A stretch of DNA of 64,000 bases from Neomicrococcus aestuarii (GCF_014201135.1 NZ_JACHDR010000001.1:248001-312000), one strand, 5' to 3'. Positions 53,163 through 61,433 are shown, numbered from the stretch's first letter. The notes: generated by a model from the letters alone, not told the origin. A program made the numbers and translations.

Positions 53163-54238
53163 CCTTGCGAAAATTGCCCTCACGTTGGGCCACGACAGCG
53201 TTTTTTTCTGTATTGCTCTTAGCGGTGGGTCTGTTGGGTGGCTGGTCTCTCCAACAAGTCTTCGGTTCAGCCAGGACAGCGAGCACAGCAGATCAAGCAA
53301 CGGTCACGGTCCAGCAAGGAAGCGTTGGCTCGACGGTCTTGTTGCCAATGCAAGTGGCGTGGGAGTCGCACGAAGTAGGCGTCAACCAAGCCGTTGGCGT
53401 GGTTACCGAAATCTCCAAGAAAGACGGTGACACAGTAGCGGCAAATGATGTGCTGTACCTCGTTGACGAGGTGCCGGTCATTGCGGCTCAGGGCGTGATC
53501 CCCATGTTTAGAGACATTATTCCTGACATGCGGGGACGTGACGTGGGCCAGCTTCAACAGTTATTGCAGGAAGCTGGATTTTTGAAGCGAGAAGCACGAA
53601 GTGGTTCCGCAGATGAAGCCACCGTCACGGCCATCAAACAGTGGCAAAAAGCCCACAAACAACCGCAAACCGGAACCGTGTCTCGTGCATCTATTATTTT
53701 TCTTCCAAAGTTGCCGGTGACTCTGCGTGCTGGGACGGACGAGTTGAAACTTGGATCCAGCCTTGTGGGTGGAGAGCACCCGCTGGCAGCAATATCTAGC
53801 CAGCCTACATTCACAATATCGGGAACGTCCGCTCAGTTGGCGCGTCTACCTGAACAAGCGGAAGTCACTTTCCAATTTGGTGGACATGACTTCAAAGGCA
53901 TTTTGGGTCCCGCGCGCGAAAATCAGGAAGCTGGAAATAGTCAGGCTACTGTCCTTTCACCAGGCGGCGCCAAAAACGTTTGTGAAGACAACTGCAGTGC
54001 CTTTCCTCGTACGGGTGCCACCAAGTTGCAGGCCAAAGTCTTAGTTCTTCCGACACAAGATGGGCTGACTGTTCCAACCGCCGCCCTGATGAGCACGCCA
54101 GCAGGAAAGACTGTTCTCGAAACCGAAGACGGAGAGGTTTTCGAAGTTTCCGTAGTTCAAGAAGCCAACGGAATTTCGTTGATTACGGGGGCTCGTGAAG
54201 GACAGGAAGTCAAAGTTCCATCCCAGATTGCACCGTAG
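53153..54238 (+). CDS. Peptidoglycan-binding membrane-fusion adaptor, cassette 1
   Basis: About 361 residues from a TTG at 53153; a TTG four codons later is also possible. One N-terminal helix (AFFSVLLLAVGLLGGWSL) anchors an extracytoplasmic HlyD-like protein. A PGBD-type unit (DMRGRDVGQLQQLLQEAGFL...ATVTAIKQWQKAHKQPQTGTV) is inserted near residues 125-175. A beta-barrel-type region follows with the loop NVCEDNCSAF, a C-x3-C pair also found in the cassette 2 adaptor. Such adaptors link an ABC permease to the wall in Gram-positive actinobacteria. It overlaps the lipoprotein gene and touches the ATPase gene. Confidence 0.82.
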   Translation: MGLTLRKLPSRWATTAFFSVLLLAVGLLGGWSLQQVFGSARTASTADQATVTVQQGSVGSTVLLPMQVAWESHEVGVNQAVGVVTEISKKDGDTVAANDVLYLVDEVPVIAAQGVIPMFRDIIPDMRGRDVGQLQQLLQEAGFLKREARSGSADEATVTAIKQWQKAHKQPQTGTVSRASIIFLPKLPVTLRAGTDELKLGSSLVGGEHPLAAISSQPTFTISGTSAQLARLPEQAEVTFQFGGHDFKGILGPARENQEAGNSQATVLSPGGAKNVCEDNCSAFPRTGATKLQAKVLVLPTQDGLTVPTAALMSTPAGKTVLETEDGEVFEVSVVQEANGISLITGAREGQEVKVPSQIAP

Positions 54239-54885
54239 TGGACGCCTTACAACTCGCCGTTAGGGATTTGAACTTCGGCTACACCTCTCAAGACCTCATT
54301 ATTCGCGACTGGGAGCATGACTTCGAGGGCAAAGAAGTAGTAGCTCTGACAGGCCCTAGCGGCAGAGGCAAATCCACCTTGCTGTACCTTTTGGGCCTGA
54401 TGCTCAGTCCTTTGAGCGGCCACATTATGCTGGACGGTGAAAACGTCGGCGCACTCAACGACGCCGAACGAGCCGCTCGGCGAGCCCAAAAATACGGATT
54501 TGTCTTTCAAGACTCTGCACTAGATCCCACTCGAACAGTCCTAGACAACGTGCTGGAAACAACTCTGTACCGTGGCGTCAGTCGGGAAGAGCAGACGCCG
54601 CGCGCGTTAGAACTTCTTGACGCTTTTGGGGTCTCGTTGAGAGCTACCCATAAACCAGGACAAATTTCAGGTGGTCAGGCACAGCGCATTGCTCTGTGTC
54701 GCGCGCTCTTGTCCACCCCTCAAGTGTTGCTATGCGACGAACCAACCGGAAATCTGGACGCTGCTTCGGCATCCTCTGTTATCAGCGGCATTCGAGATCA
54801 CGCTGCCAGCGGTGCCATAGTCATCATTGCGACCCATGACCCTTTTCTCATGGACCATTGCGACCGAAGAGTGGAGCTGACATGA
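54238..54885 (+). CDS. ABC transporter ATP-binding protein, cassette 1
   Basis: 215 residues from a GTG that shares a base with the adaptor stop. All ABC motifs are present: Walker A GPSGRGKST near residue 40, Q-loop VFQDSALDP, signature ISGGQAQRIAL near residue 141, Walker B VLLCDEPTGNLD and H-loop ATHD. It is of the MacB/LolD type (short ATPase serving FtsX-like permeases). It would drive export or mechanotransmission rather than import. It is coupled to the permease by an ATGA overlap. Confidence 0.93.
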   Translation: MDALQLAVRDLNFGYTSQDLIIRDWEHDFEGKEVVALTGPSGRGKSTLLYLLGLMLSPLSGHIMLDGENVGALNDAERAARRAQKYGFVFQDSALDPTRTVLDNVLETTLYRGVSREEQTPRALELLDAFGVSLRATHKPGQISGGQAQRIALCRALLSTPQVLLCDEPTGNLDAASASSVISGIRDHAASGAIVIIATHDPFLMDHCDRRVELT

Positions 54886-55961
54886 AACTTGGTCCGCTCT
54901 TCGGGGAGGCGCTCAGGAGCGCACGTAGCCAGAAGGTGCCCTCGCTACTAGCAATTCTGCTCATCGCAGGCTTGTGCGTGACGGTGCTCTTGACATCGGG
55001 GCGTGCCGTGGGTGCGCAACAGTCCGTACTGGGCAGCATTGATAACATTTCGGCTCGACAACTGATTGTCACGGCACCGGAGGACGCCGGGCTGCGTTCC
55101 GCCGTCATCGACCGCATTGCGCAGTACAGCTTAGTGACTAAAGTGTTTGCTTTTGGCCCTGCTGTGGACGCAAGGAACACGGTAATTCAAGGAGGAGATG
55201 CCGTCCCTTTCCGCGTCCTTTTTCAGCCGTCAGCAACGCACAGCGCAAATGACGCACTTGGTTCGGCCAGGGTGTCAACCCCAGCTCAAGAAACTTTGGG
55301 AATGCAGCTTCCTGCAGGCGCGGTTGTTACCGCTTCCGGTGATCTGCTGGGCGTAATTGGCTCTTTCGAACCGTCCGTATTTACAGAGCCTTTTGAACCG
55401 CTGTTAGTGTCTGAAAAGCAGGCAAACGCCAATGAGAGGATCGCGACGCTTGTGATCACGGCGCGATCTGTGGCCGACCTTGACCGCGTCGAAGAATATG
55501 TAGCAACGGTCTTAGGTGTGCAATCAATGCAGGGCGTCAGCATTCAAAAAGACGCGTCTGTCGCGCAATTGCGGGCTACGGTAGACAATCAGTTGGGCAG
55601 CTTCAGTTCGGGGCTGGTCGCGGCAATATTTGGCCTCACGGGGGTGCTGGTTGCCGCGGTCCTCTACGCTTTGGTTTTCTTGCGGCGCAAGGATTTTGGA
55701 CGACGACGCGCCCTCGGCGCCAGCCGAACCCTCATTTTGGCGCTCATCCTAATTCAAATAGGAATTTTGGCTGCGGGCGGTGCCGTGCTCGGCTCATTGG
55801 TTTCGGCACTTTGGCTGTCTTCAACAGGCGACCCTCTTCCGCCGACCCCGTACTTTGCAGGAGTCGCGATACTCGCGGTCATTACCGCGCTCATCGCTGC
55901 CGTACTTCCAGCACTGTCGGCGGCCCGACGCGATCCCATCCGTGAGCTCCGCGTGGCCTAA
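54882..55961 (+). CDS. FtsX/MacB-like ABC permease, cassette 1
   Basis: 359 residues from the ATG at 54882. One N-terminal helix (VPSLLAILLIAGLCVTVLLTSG) is followed by an extracytoplasmic domain of about 200 residues. Three C-terminal helices come next, with the FtsX-like cytoplasmic coupling segment FGRRRALGASRTLILALILIQ. The C-terminus ARRDPIRELRVA is typical. Type VII ABC proteins of this kind do not move substrate through themselves but push on partners outside the membrane, fitting the adaptor and the secreted proteins around it. Confidence 0.88.
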   Translation: MKLGPLFGEALRSARSQKVPSLLAILLIAGLCVTVLLTSGRAVGAQQSVLGSIDNISARQLIVTAPEDAGLRSAVIDRIAQYSLVTKVFAFGPAVDARNTVIQGGDAVPFRVLFQPSATHSANDALGSARVSTPAQETLGMQLPAGAVVTASGDLLGVIGSFEPSVFTEPFEPLLVSEKQANANERIATLVITARSVADLDRVEEYVATVLGVQSMQGVSIQKDASVAQLRATVDNQLGSFSSGLVAAIFGLTGVLVAAVLYALVFLRRKDFGRRRALGASRTLILALILIQIGILAAGGAVLGSLVSALWLSSTGDPLPPTPYFAGVAILAVITALIAAVLPALSAARRDPIRELRVA

Positions 55962-56207
55962 TATTCAGTGAGTCGCACGTGGTTTGATGGTTATTTTGCG
56001 TTCGAATACTGGGCGTTCCTGTCTGTCGCGGTTACCATCGGATATTGGCTTGAAGACAGAGTGCGTTTGATCACCCGTTGTTGATTCAGTCGGTGTCTAC
56101 TGAGGAACCTTTGAACGGGGGTGCCGAAATTTCCGATTTCCGGAACACCCAGCGGCGTGCCGTTGAATCGTTGAAACGGCTGAAAAGCGAACTGTTATTG
56201 CATTTCT

Positions 56208-56248
56208 TTGACGATCCCCGCTTTGGATTCTATGATGTGAATCACATC
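56208..56248 (+). promoter_or_regulatory. Promoter and palindromic operator of cassette 2
   Basis: TTGACG (56208-56213) and TATGAT (56231-56236) have a 17-base spacer. Overlapping the -10 is a perfect 15-base palindrome GATGTGAATCACATC (56234-56248), well placed for a repressor. Confidence 0.6.
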
Positions 56249-56277
56249 TTGAATGTTTGAAATTGGGGGACCGCTAT

Positions 56278-56730
56278 ATGCAAAAGCACTGGTTTGCAGG
56301 TGGGGTCGGTCTCGCTTTTGTCCCGTTTGTAGCCAGTGCATCTAGCGCAGCTCCTGAACTTGCTACGAACTCCACGCGTCCCTCAAACTACGCAGGGTAC
56401 GAGTCTCAATACGGAGATTGGCGGTCTAATTTTATTGAGTGCGTCCGAAAATATGGTGGAGATGCGAAGGTAGCCGCAGACAATGAAGGAATTGTGGGGG
56501 CCATAATCAAGGGGCGCCCAACCTCGAAAGACGGGCTCGACCAAGGATGCGTTTCAGAAGTGGGCGCTCCGCCCGAGCTGCCACCTTCGTCACCCGAATT
56601 TTGGCAGGGTATGTATGCGGTCCATGTAGAAAGCGGCGGAAATCTTGATGAGGCTCTTCGGAGTTGTCCGCAGCCGAAACCGCGCGAAGCTGAAGAAAAA
56701 GGTCAGCAATTGGCAGGCCAAAGCTCATGA
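56278..56730 (+). CDS. Shortened paralogue of the cassette 2 lipoprotein
   Basis: 150 residues from the ATG at 56278 (GGGGGA upstream). The mature part aligns with the lipoprotein at 59621: PSNY-x2-Y, Y-x-DWR, IEC-x-R-(K/R)YG-x-DAK, KGRP and the final CPQPKP block. Relative to that paralogue it lacks about 38 residues, including the C-L-R-S-K-G-F unit. Its signal region (GVGLAFVPFVASASSAAPE) has no lipobox Cys, so it would be secreted rather than lipidated. It may be a released form, a decoy, or decaying. It overlaps the next gene by ATGA. Confidence 0.7.
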   Translation: MQKHWFAGGVGLAFVPFVASASSAAPELATNSTRPSNYAGYESQYGDWRSNFIECVRKYGGDAKVAADNEGIVGAIIKGRPTSKDGLDQGCVSEVGAPPELPPSSPEFWQGMYAVHVESGGNLDEALRSCPQPKPREAEEKGQQLAGQSS

Positions 56731-57842
56731 CGACAAGCGGGGAATCAGTCCGCCGAGGTACCTCCCGACGGTGGAAGGTTGGCATCGCATGGGCGCTGTC
56801 ACTTGTAGTTGCTCTCGGGGTTGGATGGTGGGGTGCCCTCCAGGCAACAAATCCTCCTACTATTGCAGCACCCGCTCATACGAGAGCGAGTGTCGAAGCG
56901 GTCAACGGTTCCGTCAGCGTGAGACAGTCCTACGGAATTGATGCGTCTTGGGCTTCATCAATTGTGGCGACTGGTGGTAACACGGGCACAATAACTACAA
57001 TCGATATGCCGTTGGACGGTCAGTCAACGGTATCCGGCAGCCGCGTCTTTTCGGTGGATTTGCAACCAATCTTTGTCATTAATGGCAAGATTCCGTCCTT
57101 CCGTGATCTCTCGAGCGGGGTAAGCGGAGCGGACGTTCAGCAGCTTCAGGAGTTCCTTGTCAGCAAGAGATACCTCGGTACAACTTTTACAAGAACGCGT
57201 TTCGACAATGCCACCAATACTGCTGTTTCCAAGTGGGCTAAGGATGCGGGATTCAGCTATGACGGCACATTACCGCGATGGCGAGTGATCTATGTGCCAG
57301 ATCTCCCAAAGGTCCTCGTTCCTCTGGAATCCCTTCGTGTGGGAGCGCAAATTTCACAAGGTCAAGAACTACTTCAAGGACCTGTGGCGGATCCCGTCTT
57401 CAGTTTCCGGGTGCTTCCCGAAAACGTTTCAAAGATCACTCCCGGGCTTAAGGTGGTTATCGATACTTCCGGCGAGCAGTGGTCCGGACGTGTTTCTCGC
57501 TTGGAAAATACCGCCGGCGACGTGTCCGAGACCGTGGCCATACTGGAGCCAGAACAAGGACAAGCCTCCATCTGTGGGGGTGAGTGTTCTAGAGCGGTGA
57601 AGCTTGGAGACAAGACAGTTTTGCCGGGAATTATTGAATTGATTCCAGAACAGACTGGCGTTCAAATTCCCACGGCAGCAGTACGATCGGATGCCAACAA
57701 TAAGACCTTTGTCTTCATTTCCGATGGCGTTCGTCGTGAAATCACGCTTAAAGTTTCGGACCAAGGAAAGAGCATTGTTGAAGGAATTAATGTGGGGGAT
57801 CGAGTCCTGCTTGGTGACGCGAGCGAAGAGCAGACGCCTTGA
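56727..57842 (+). CDS. Peptidoglycan-binding membrane-fusion adaptor, cassette 2
   Basis: 371 residues. An N-terminal helix (VGIAWALSLVVALGVGWWGAL) is followed by an extracytoplasmic adaptor laid out as in cassette 1. The PGBD-like unit has IPSFRDLSSGVSGADVQQLQEFL near residues 115-140, then a barrel-type domain with the loop SICGGECSRAV, the same C-x3-C position as in cassette 1. The sequence is clearly diverged from its counterpart, so the duplication is old or the cassettes were acquired separately. The start overlaps the lipoprotein-like gene, and the stop overlaps the ATPase start. Confidence 0.82.
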   Translation: MTTSGESVRRGTSRRWKVGIAWALSLVVALGVGWWGALQATNPPTIAAPAHTRASVEAVNGSVSVRQSYGIDASWASSIVATGGNTGTITTIDMPLDGQSTVSGSRVFSVDLQPIFVINGKIPSFRDLSSGVSGADVQQLQEFLVSKRYLGTTFTRTRFDNATNTAVSKWAKDAGFSYDGTLPRWRVIYVPDLPKVLVPLESLRVGAQISQGQELLQGPVADPVFSFRVLPENVSKITPGLKVVIDTSGEQWSGRVSRLENTAGDVSETVAILEPEQGQASICGGECSRAVKLGDKTVLPGIIELIPEQTGVQIPTAAVRSDANNKTFVFISDGVRREITLKVSDQGKSIVEGINVGDRVLLGDASEEQTP

Positions 57843-58483
57843 AGGTCAGCATTTCTACACTCGAACACCGATATCAGCCTGGTATGGCTCCAACGATTTC
57901 CGCGATCTCACGTACCTTTGAACCGGGTACCCTGACGTGTATCACTGGGCCGTCTGGGTCTGGAAAATCTACTCTGCTCTACATCATGGCGTTGATGCTC
58001 ACTCCCAGTGCCGGAATTATTCAGTGGGGAAACACATCAGTCCAGCAACTCAACGATGCTTCACGTTCGCGATTGCGGGCTATGCACGCGGGATTCGTTT
58101 TTCAGGACGCAATGCTGGACTTGTCCAGAACAGCTTTGGACAATGTTGTGGAAGCTGCTCGGATCGCAGGAATCTCACACAACGTAGCCGTTGAAGATGC
58201 GTTCCGTCTCTTAGAGCGCTTCGGCGTTGCGCATCGTGCCCAGCACAGGCCCGCTGAGCTATCAGGTGGTCAGGCTCAACGAATTGCGTTATGCAGGGCT
58301 CTGGTCAAAGATCCGGATATCATTTTCGCCGACGAACCCACGGGAAATCTAGATTCTGAATCAGCCGAAATTGTTTGGGATACGCTTCATCAAGCTGCCG
58401 ACGCTGGTGCAACGGTAATCGTCGCCACCCATGACAGGGACCGGGCGGAAAAGCATACGCATCACTTGAGGCTCGGCGAATGA
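57839..58483 (+). CDS. ABC transporter ATP-binding protein, cassette 2
   Basis: 214 residues from a TTG that overlaps the adaptor stop. Walker A GPSGSGKST, Q-loop VFQDAMLDLSR, signature LSGGQAQRIAL, Walker B IIFADEPTGNLD and H-loop ATHD are all intact. MacB/LolD type, close in layout to the cassette 1 ATPase (both have SGGQAQRIALCRAL). It should energise the FtsX-like permease that overlaps its end by 4 bases. Confidence 0.93.
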   Translation: MKVSISTLEHRYQPGMAPTISAISRTFEPGTLTCITGPSGSGKSTLLYIMALMLTPSAGIIQWGNTSVQQLNDASRSRLRAMHAGFVFQDAMLDLSRTALDNVVEAARIAGISHNVAVEDAFRLLERFGVAHRAQHRPAELSGGQAQRIALCRALVKDPDIIFADEPTGNLDSESAEIVWDTLHQAADAGATVIVATHDRDRAEKHTHHLRLGE

Positions 58484-59604
58484 GCGAAAAATCGAGTTCA
58501 GGGCACCCCCAAACGAGCTATTTTGTCCGAGACGCGCTTTTGAGACTGCGTCGACCTCTTGTCCCGACGATCGTTTCCATCTTCATTGTTTTCGCGGCTA
58601 CGCTAGCAATTTTTGCCACCACTGGTTTGGCAATGGCGAGTCAGCAACGAGCGCTGGACAACATCAATTCTCCAGAGGGACGTCTGATCACTATCACTGA
58701 CTCTCAAGGAAGTGCCGGGATCTCCACGGAATCTCTTCGGCTAATTTCTAGCCTGGAAGACGTGGAATGGGTATTTGGGATGGGGCCGGCAACAGATGTC
58801 CATAACCTCAACGTTTCTGATGGCGAAATAGTGCAAGCGCGGCGGGTTTTCGGTGACTTCCCGCCTGTCATTGACTCGCCGGTTGCCATGAACCTGAAGG
58901 ACGGTCAGGCAGTTGCGCCCGTTGAAGTGCTGAGGAAACTTGGTATGGCGGATGACGTGGGGACGGTCTCCAGTCGCACGCTGACGGGAGACATCGCTGG
59001 TCAATTTCATGCCGAATCGCCATTGACGACGCTCAACAAAAACGTCTTGGTAGTCTCGGATGGCAAATCAAGCGGTAGCAATATTATGACTCTTTGGGTC
59101 AGCGTCAAAGACGTTCGTAGCTTGGAAATGACATCCAAAGCCGTGATGGAAACACTGGTGTCCACCCAGCCGGAAAAGTTGCGCGTAACCATGACAAGCG
59201 AGCTTGCCAGGTTGAGCCAGGACGTTCAAAACGAGATGGCGAGTACCGCAAGACAGACGGTGACCGGCCTTCTGTTAGCTTCAGCTCTGTTGTTGAGCGC
59301 AGTCCAGTTTGGGCGCGTGTCGGGTCTTGCAAAAGATATCGGAAGAACACGGGCGCTCGGTGGTTCTCGAAGTGCTGTGGTGGCCCAAATTCTCATCAAC
59401 GCAGGACTTTCTGGGGTGTTAGGAGCCTTCCTCGGAATCGTCGCCGGATCCATCCTGACGTTGACGCTCGCCGGCGGAATTCCATCTTTCGGATTCAGTG
59501 TGGGCGTTGGCATCTTGATGGTGTTGGCCGCGATTTTTGGATCGATTCCGCCTGCAGTTCGTGCGGCATATATGGACCCGGTCAAAATTCTTCGAGTGCC
59601 GTAG
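58480..59604 (+). CDS. FtsX/MacB-like ABC permease, cassette 2
   Basis: 374 residues. N-terminal helix (PLVPTIVSIFIVFAATLAIFATTG), a large extracytoplasmic domain, then three C-terminal helices with the coupling segment IGRTRALGGSRSAVVAQILINAG. The C-terminus is AAYMDPVKILRVP. It shares with cassette 1 the pattern ASQQRALDNINSPEGRLITITD versus GAQQSVLGSIDNISARQLIVTA after the first helix, so the two permeases are true paralogues. The lipoprotein gene follows after 16 bases. Confidence 0.88.
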   Translation: MSEKSSSGHPQTSYFVRDALLRLRRPLVPTIVSIFIVFAATLAIFATTGLAMASQQRALDNINSPEGRLITITDSQGSAGISTESLRLISSLEDVEWVFGMGPATDVHNLNVSDGEIVQARRVFGDFPPVIDSPVAMNLKDGQAVAPVEVLRKLGMADDVGTVSSRTLTGDIAGQFHAESPLTTLNKNVLVVSDGKSSGSNIMTLWVSVKDVRSLEMTSKAVMETLVSTQPEKLRVTMTSELARLSQDVQNEMASTARQTVTGLLLASALLLSAVQFGRVSGLAKDIGRTRALGGSRSAVVAQILINAGLSGVLGAFLGIVAGSILTLTLAGGIPSFGFSVGVGILMVLAAIFGSIPPAVRAAYMDPVKILRVP

Positions 59605-59620
59605 GTGAAGGGAAGAGTCG

Positions 59621-60208
59621 ATGAACAGATTTCCACTGCAAGGAGTCGCGAAGAAGCTTGCGTTTGTATTCGTGGCCATTGCCACCGCTGGTGTTGCGGT
59701 GACTGGTTGCTCTGCACCCCAAGAAAAGGCGGCGAGTACCACTCCCAGCAACTACGACGAATACAATGCGCTCTACGCCGATTGGCGAACAAAATACATT
59801 GAGTGCGCCAGAAGATACGGAGCGGATGCAAAAATATCTGCGGACGGCGAAGGCATCGATAAGCCCTATGCAAAGGGGCGGCCTCTTTCCGAAGAAGGCT
59901 TGGATGCGGACTGCATCAAAGAAGTGGGCAAAGAGCCGCCACTTCCGCCCGCTGACGAAAGCTATTTCCATGGTCTGTATGCGCTACTTCAAGAAAGCGC
60001 AACGTGTCTTAGAAGCAAGGGATTCCGTGTTTCGGAAGCACCCAGCGAGGACGTCTGGGTTGAAACATATAGTGGAACCTCCTGGTATCCGTGGCTAGAA
60101 ATCATGAACACTGGCGGGGATGCCGATGCCGCACTTCGCGCGTGCCCTCAACCCAAACCCATGGACATTGAACGTAAGGGAAAAGAGTGGGCAGCCACAA
60201 AGGGATAA
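59621..60208 (+). CDS. Lipoprotein of export cassette 2
   Basis: 195 residues. Lipoprotein signal: LAFVFVAIATAGVAVTGC with the lipid Cys near residue 30. The mature part has four Cys (IECARRYG, DADCIKEVG, TCLRSKGF, RACPQPK) and conserved Trp and Tyr residues. It is the full-length relative of the protein at 56278 and shares the C-L-x3-G-(Y/F) unit with the cassette 1 lipoprotein. Presumably it sits on the outer face of the membrane beside the adaptor. Last gene of the island; dxr begins 8 bases after it, so read-through into dxr is possible. Confidence 0.72.
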   Translation: MNRFPLQGVAKKLAFVFVAIATAGVAVTGCSAPQEKAASTTPSNYDEYNALYADWRTKYIECARRYGADAKISADGEGIDKPYAKGRPLSEEGLDADCIKEVGKEPPLPPADESYFHGLYALLQESATCLRSKGFRVSEAPSEDVWVETYSGTSWYPWLEIMNTGGDADAALRACPQPKPMDIERKGKEWAATKG

Positions 60209-60215
60209 TGGGTGA

Positions 60216-61433
60216 GTGACTTTCCAAGCTCCCGAATCTAGTTCCGGCCAACGCGGCGTCATTTTTCTAGGGTCCACGGGCTCCATTGGTACGCAAGGTC
60301 TAGACGTTGTTGCCAAAAATCCTGAGCGATTCACGGTGTCCGCCCTAGCCGGCGGCTCGAACGTGCCGCTTTTGGCGCAACAAGCAGTGAGCACCAAGGC
60401 GCCCCTCGTTGGTGCCGCGAGTGCTTCCACGGACGCAATGGCCCAAGCCATCAAGGAAGCGAGCGAGCAGGCTGGGGCAATTAATTATCGTCCCGAAATT
60501 CTCGCGGGCCCCGACGCGGCGGAAAGGATTGCGCGGGAGGGAAGCGGCGGCGTCGTACTTAATGGCATTACGGGAAGCATTGGTTTGGCACCTACGCTCG
60601 CCGCGCTCAACGCTGGAAAATTATTGGCGCTCGCTAATAAGGAATCGCTGATAGTGGGAGGTGCGCTAGTCAAGCAGGCGGCCGCGCCGGGGCAGCTTGT
60701 CCCCGTTGATTCGGAGCATTCGGCGTTGGCGCAAGCGCTCACGTCCGGGACGCACGCTGAAGTGAGCCGGCTGATCGTGACGGCGTCTGGCGGGCCCTTT
60801 CGCGGAAAAAAGCGCGCCGACTTGGTGCAGGTTACTCCGTCACAAGCACTCGCACACCCCACGTGGGATATGGGCCGGGTGGTGACTACCAATTCGGCCA
60901 CGCTTGTGAATAAAGCGCTGGAACTGATTGAGGCGCATCTTTTGTTCGATATTCCGTTGGACCGAATTGAGCCCGTAGTGCATCCGCAATCCGTGGTGCA
61001 TTCCATGGTGGAATTTGTGGACGGATCCACGATCGCCCAAGCTAGCCCGCCGGATATGCGCTTGCCGATTGCGTTGGGGATGGGCTGGCCGCATCGCGTG
61101 CCAGGTGCCACCGCGCCGTGCGATTGGAGTCAAGCTGCCACGTGGACTTTTGAGCCCGTGGATCACGAGGCTTTTCCGGCAATCACGGTGGCGAAGCAGG
61201 CAGCGCAAACCAGCGCTACGCACATGGCAGTCTTCAACGCGGCGAACGAGGAAGCCGTGGATGCGTTCCATGACGGGAAAATTGGTTTCCTTGACATCGT
61301 GGATACCTTGGCGGAGGTTGTCAGTAATTACGACGACGCCGCTATAGTTGGGCGCGAATTATCAGTTGCCGCGGTGCTAGAGGCTGAGCGGTGGGCACGA
61401 AATGCGGCCCACGAACGTTGGGGTACGTTGTGA
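60216..61433 (+). CDS. dxr: 1-deoxy-D-xylulose 5-phosphate reductoisomerase
   Basis: 405 residues from a GTG at 60216. NADPH site FLGSTGSIGTQGLDVV; catalytic and metal residues in LANKESLIVGG, VPVDSEHSALAQAL, TASGGPFRG and the HPTWDMGR, ATLVNKALELIEAHLLF and VHPQSVVHSMVEFVDGS blocks. It converts DXP to MEP, the committed step of the non-mevalonate isoprenoid pathway. An exact dispersed word is read as Asn-Tyr-Asp-Asp-Ala-Ala near the C-terminus. The stop overlaps the GTG of the protease gene. Directly upstream is the accessory island, so the native dxr promoter may have been displaced. Confidence 0.97.
   Translation: MTFQAPESSSGQRGVIFLGSTGSIGTQGLDVVAKNPERFTVSALAGGSNVPLLAQQAVSTKAPLVGAASASTDAMAQAIKEASEQAGAINYRPEILAGPDAAERIAREGSGGVVLNGITGSIGLAPTLAALNAGKLLALANKESLIVGGALVKQAAAPGQLVPVDSEHSALAQALTSGTHAEVSRLIVTASGGPFRGKKRADLVQVTPSQALAHPTWDMGRVVTTNSATLVNKALELIEAHLLFDIPLDRIEPVVHPQSVVHSMVEFVDGSTIAQASPPDMRLPIALGMGWPHRVPGATAPCDWSQAATWTFEPVDHEAFPAITVAKQAAQTSATHMAVFNAANEEAVDAFHDGKIGFLDIVDTLAEVVSNYDDAAIVGRELSVAAVLEAERWARNAAHERWGTL
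61329..61339 (+). repeat. Dispersed word TACGACGACGC
   Basis: Exact copy near the 3' end of dxr, read as Tyr-Asp-Asp-Ala. Confidence 0.85.
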
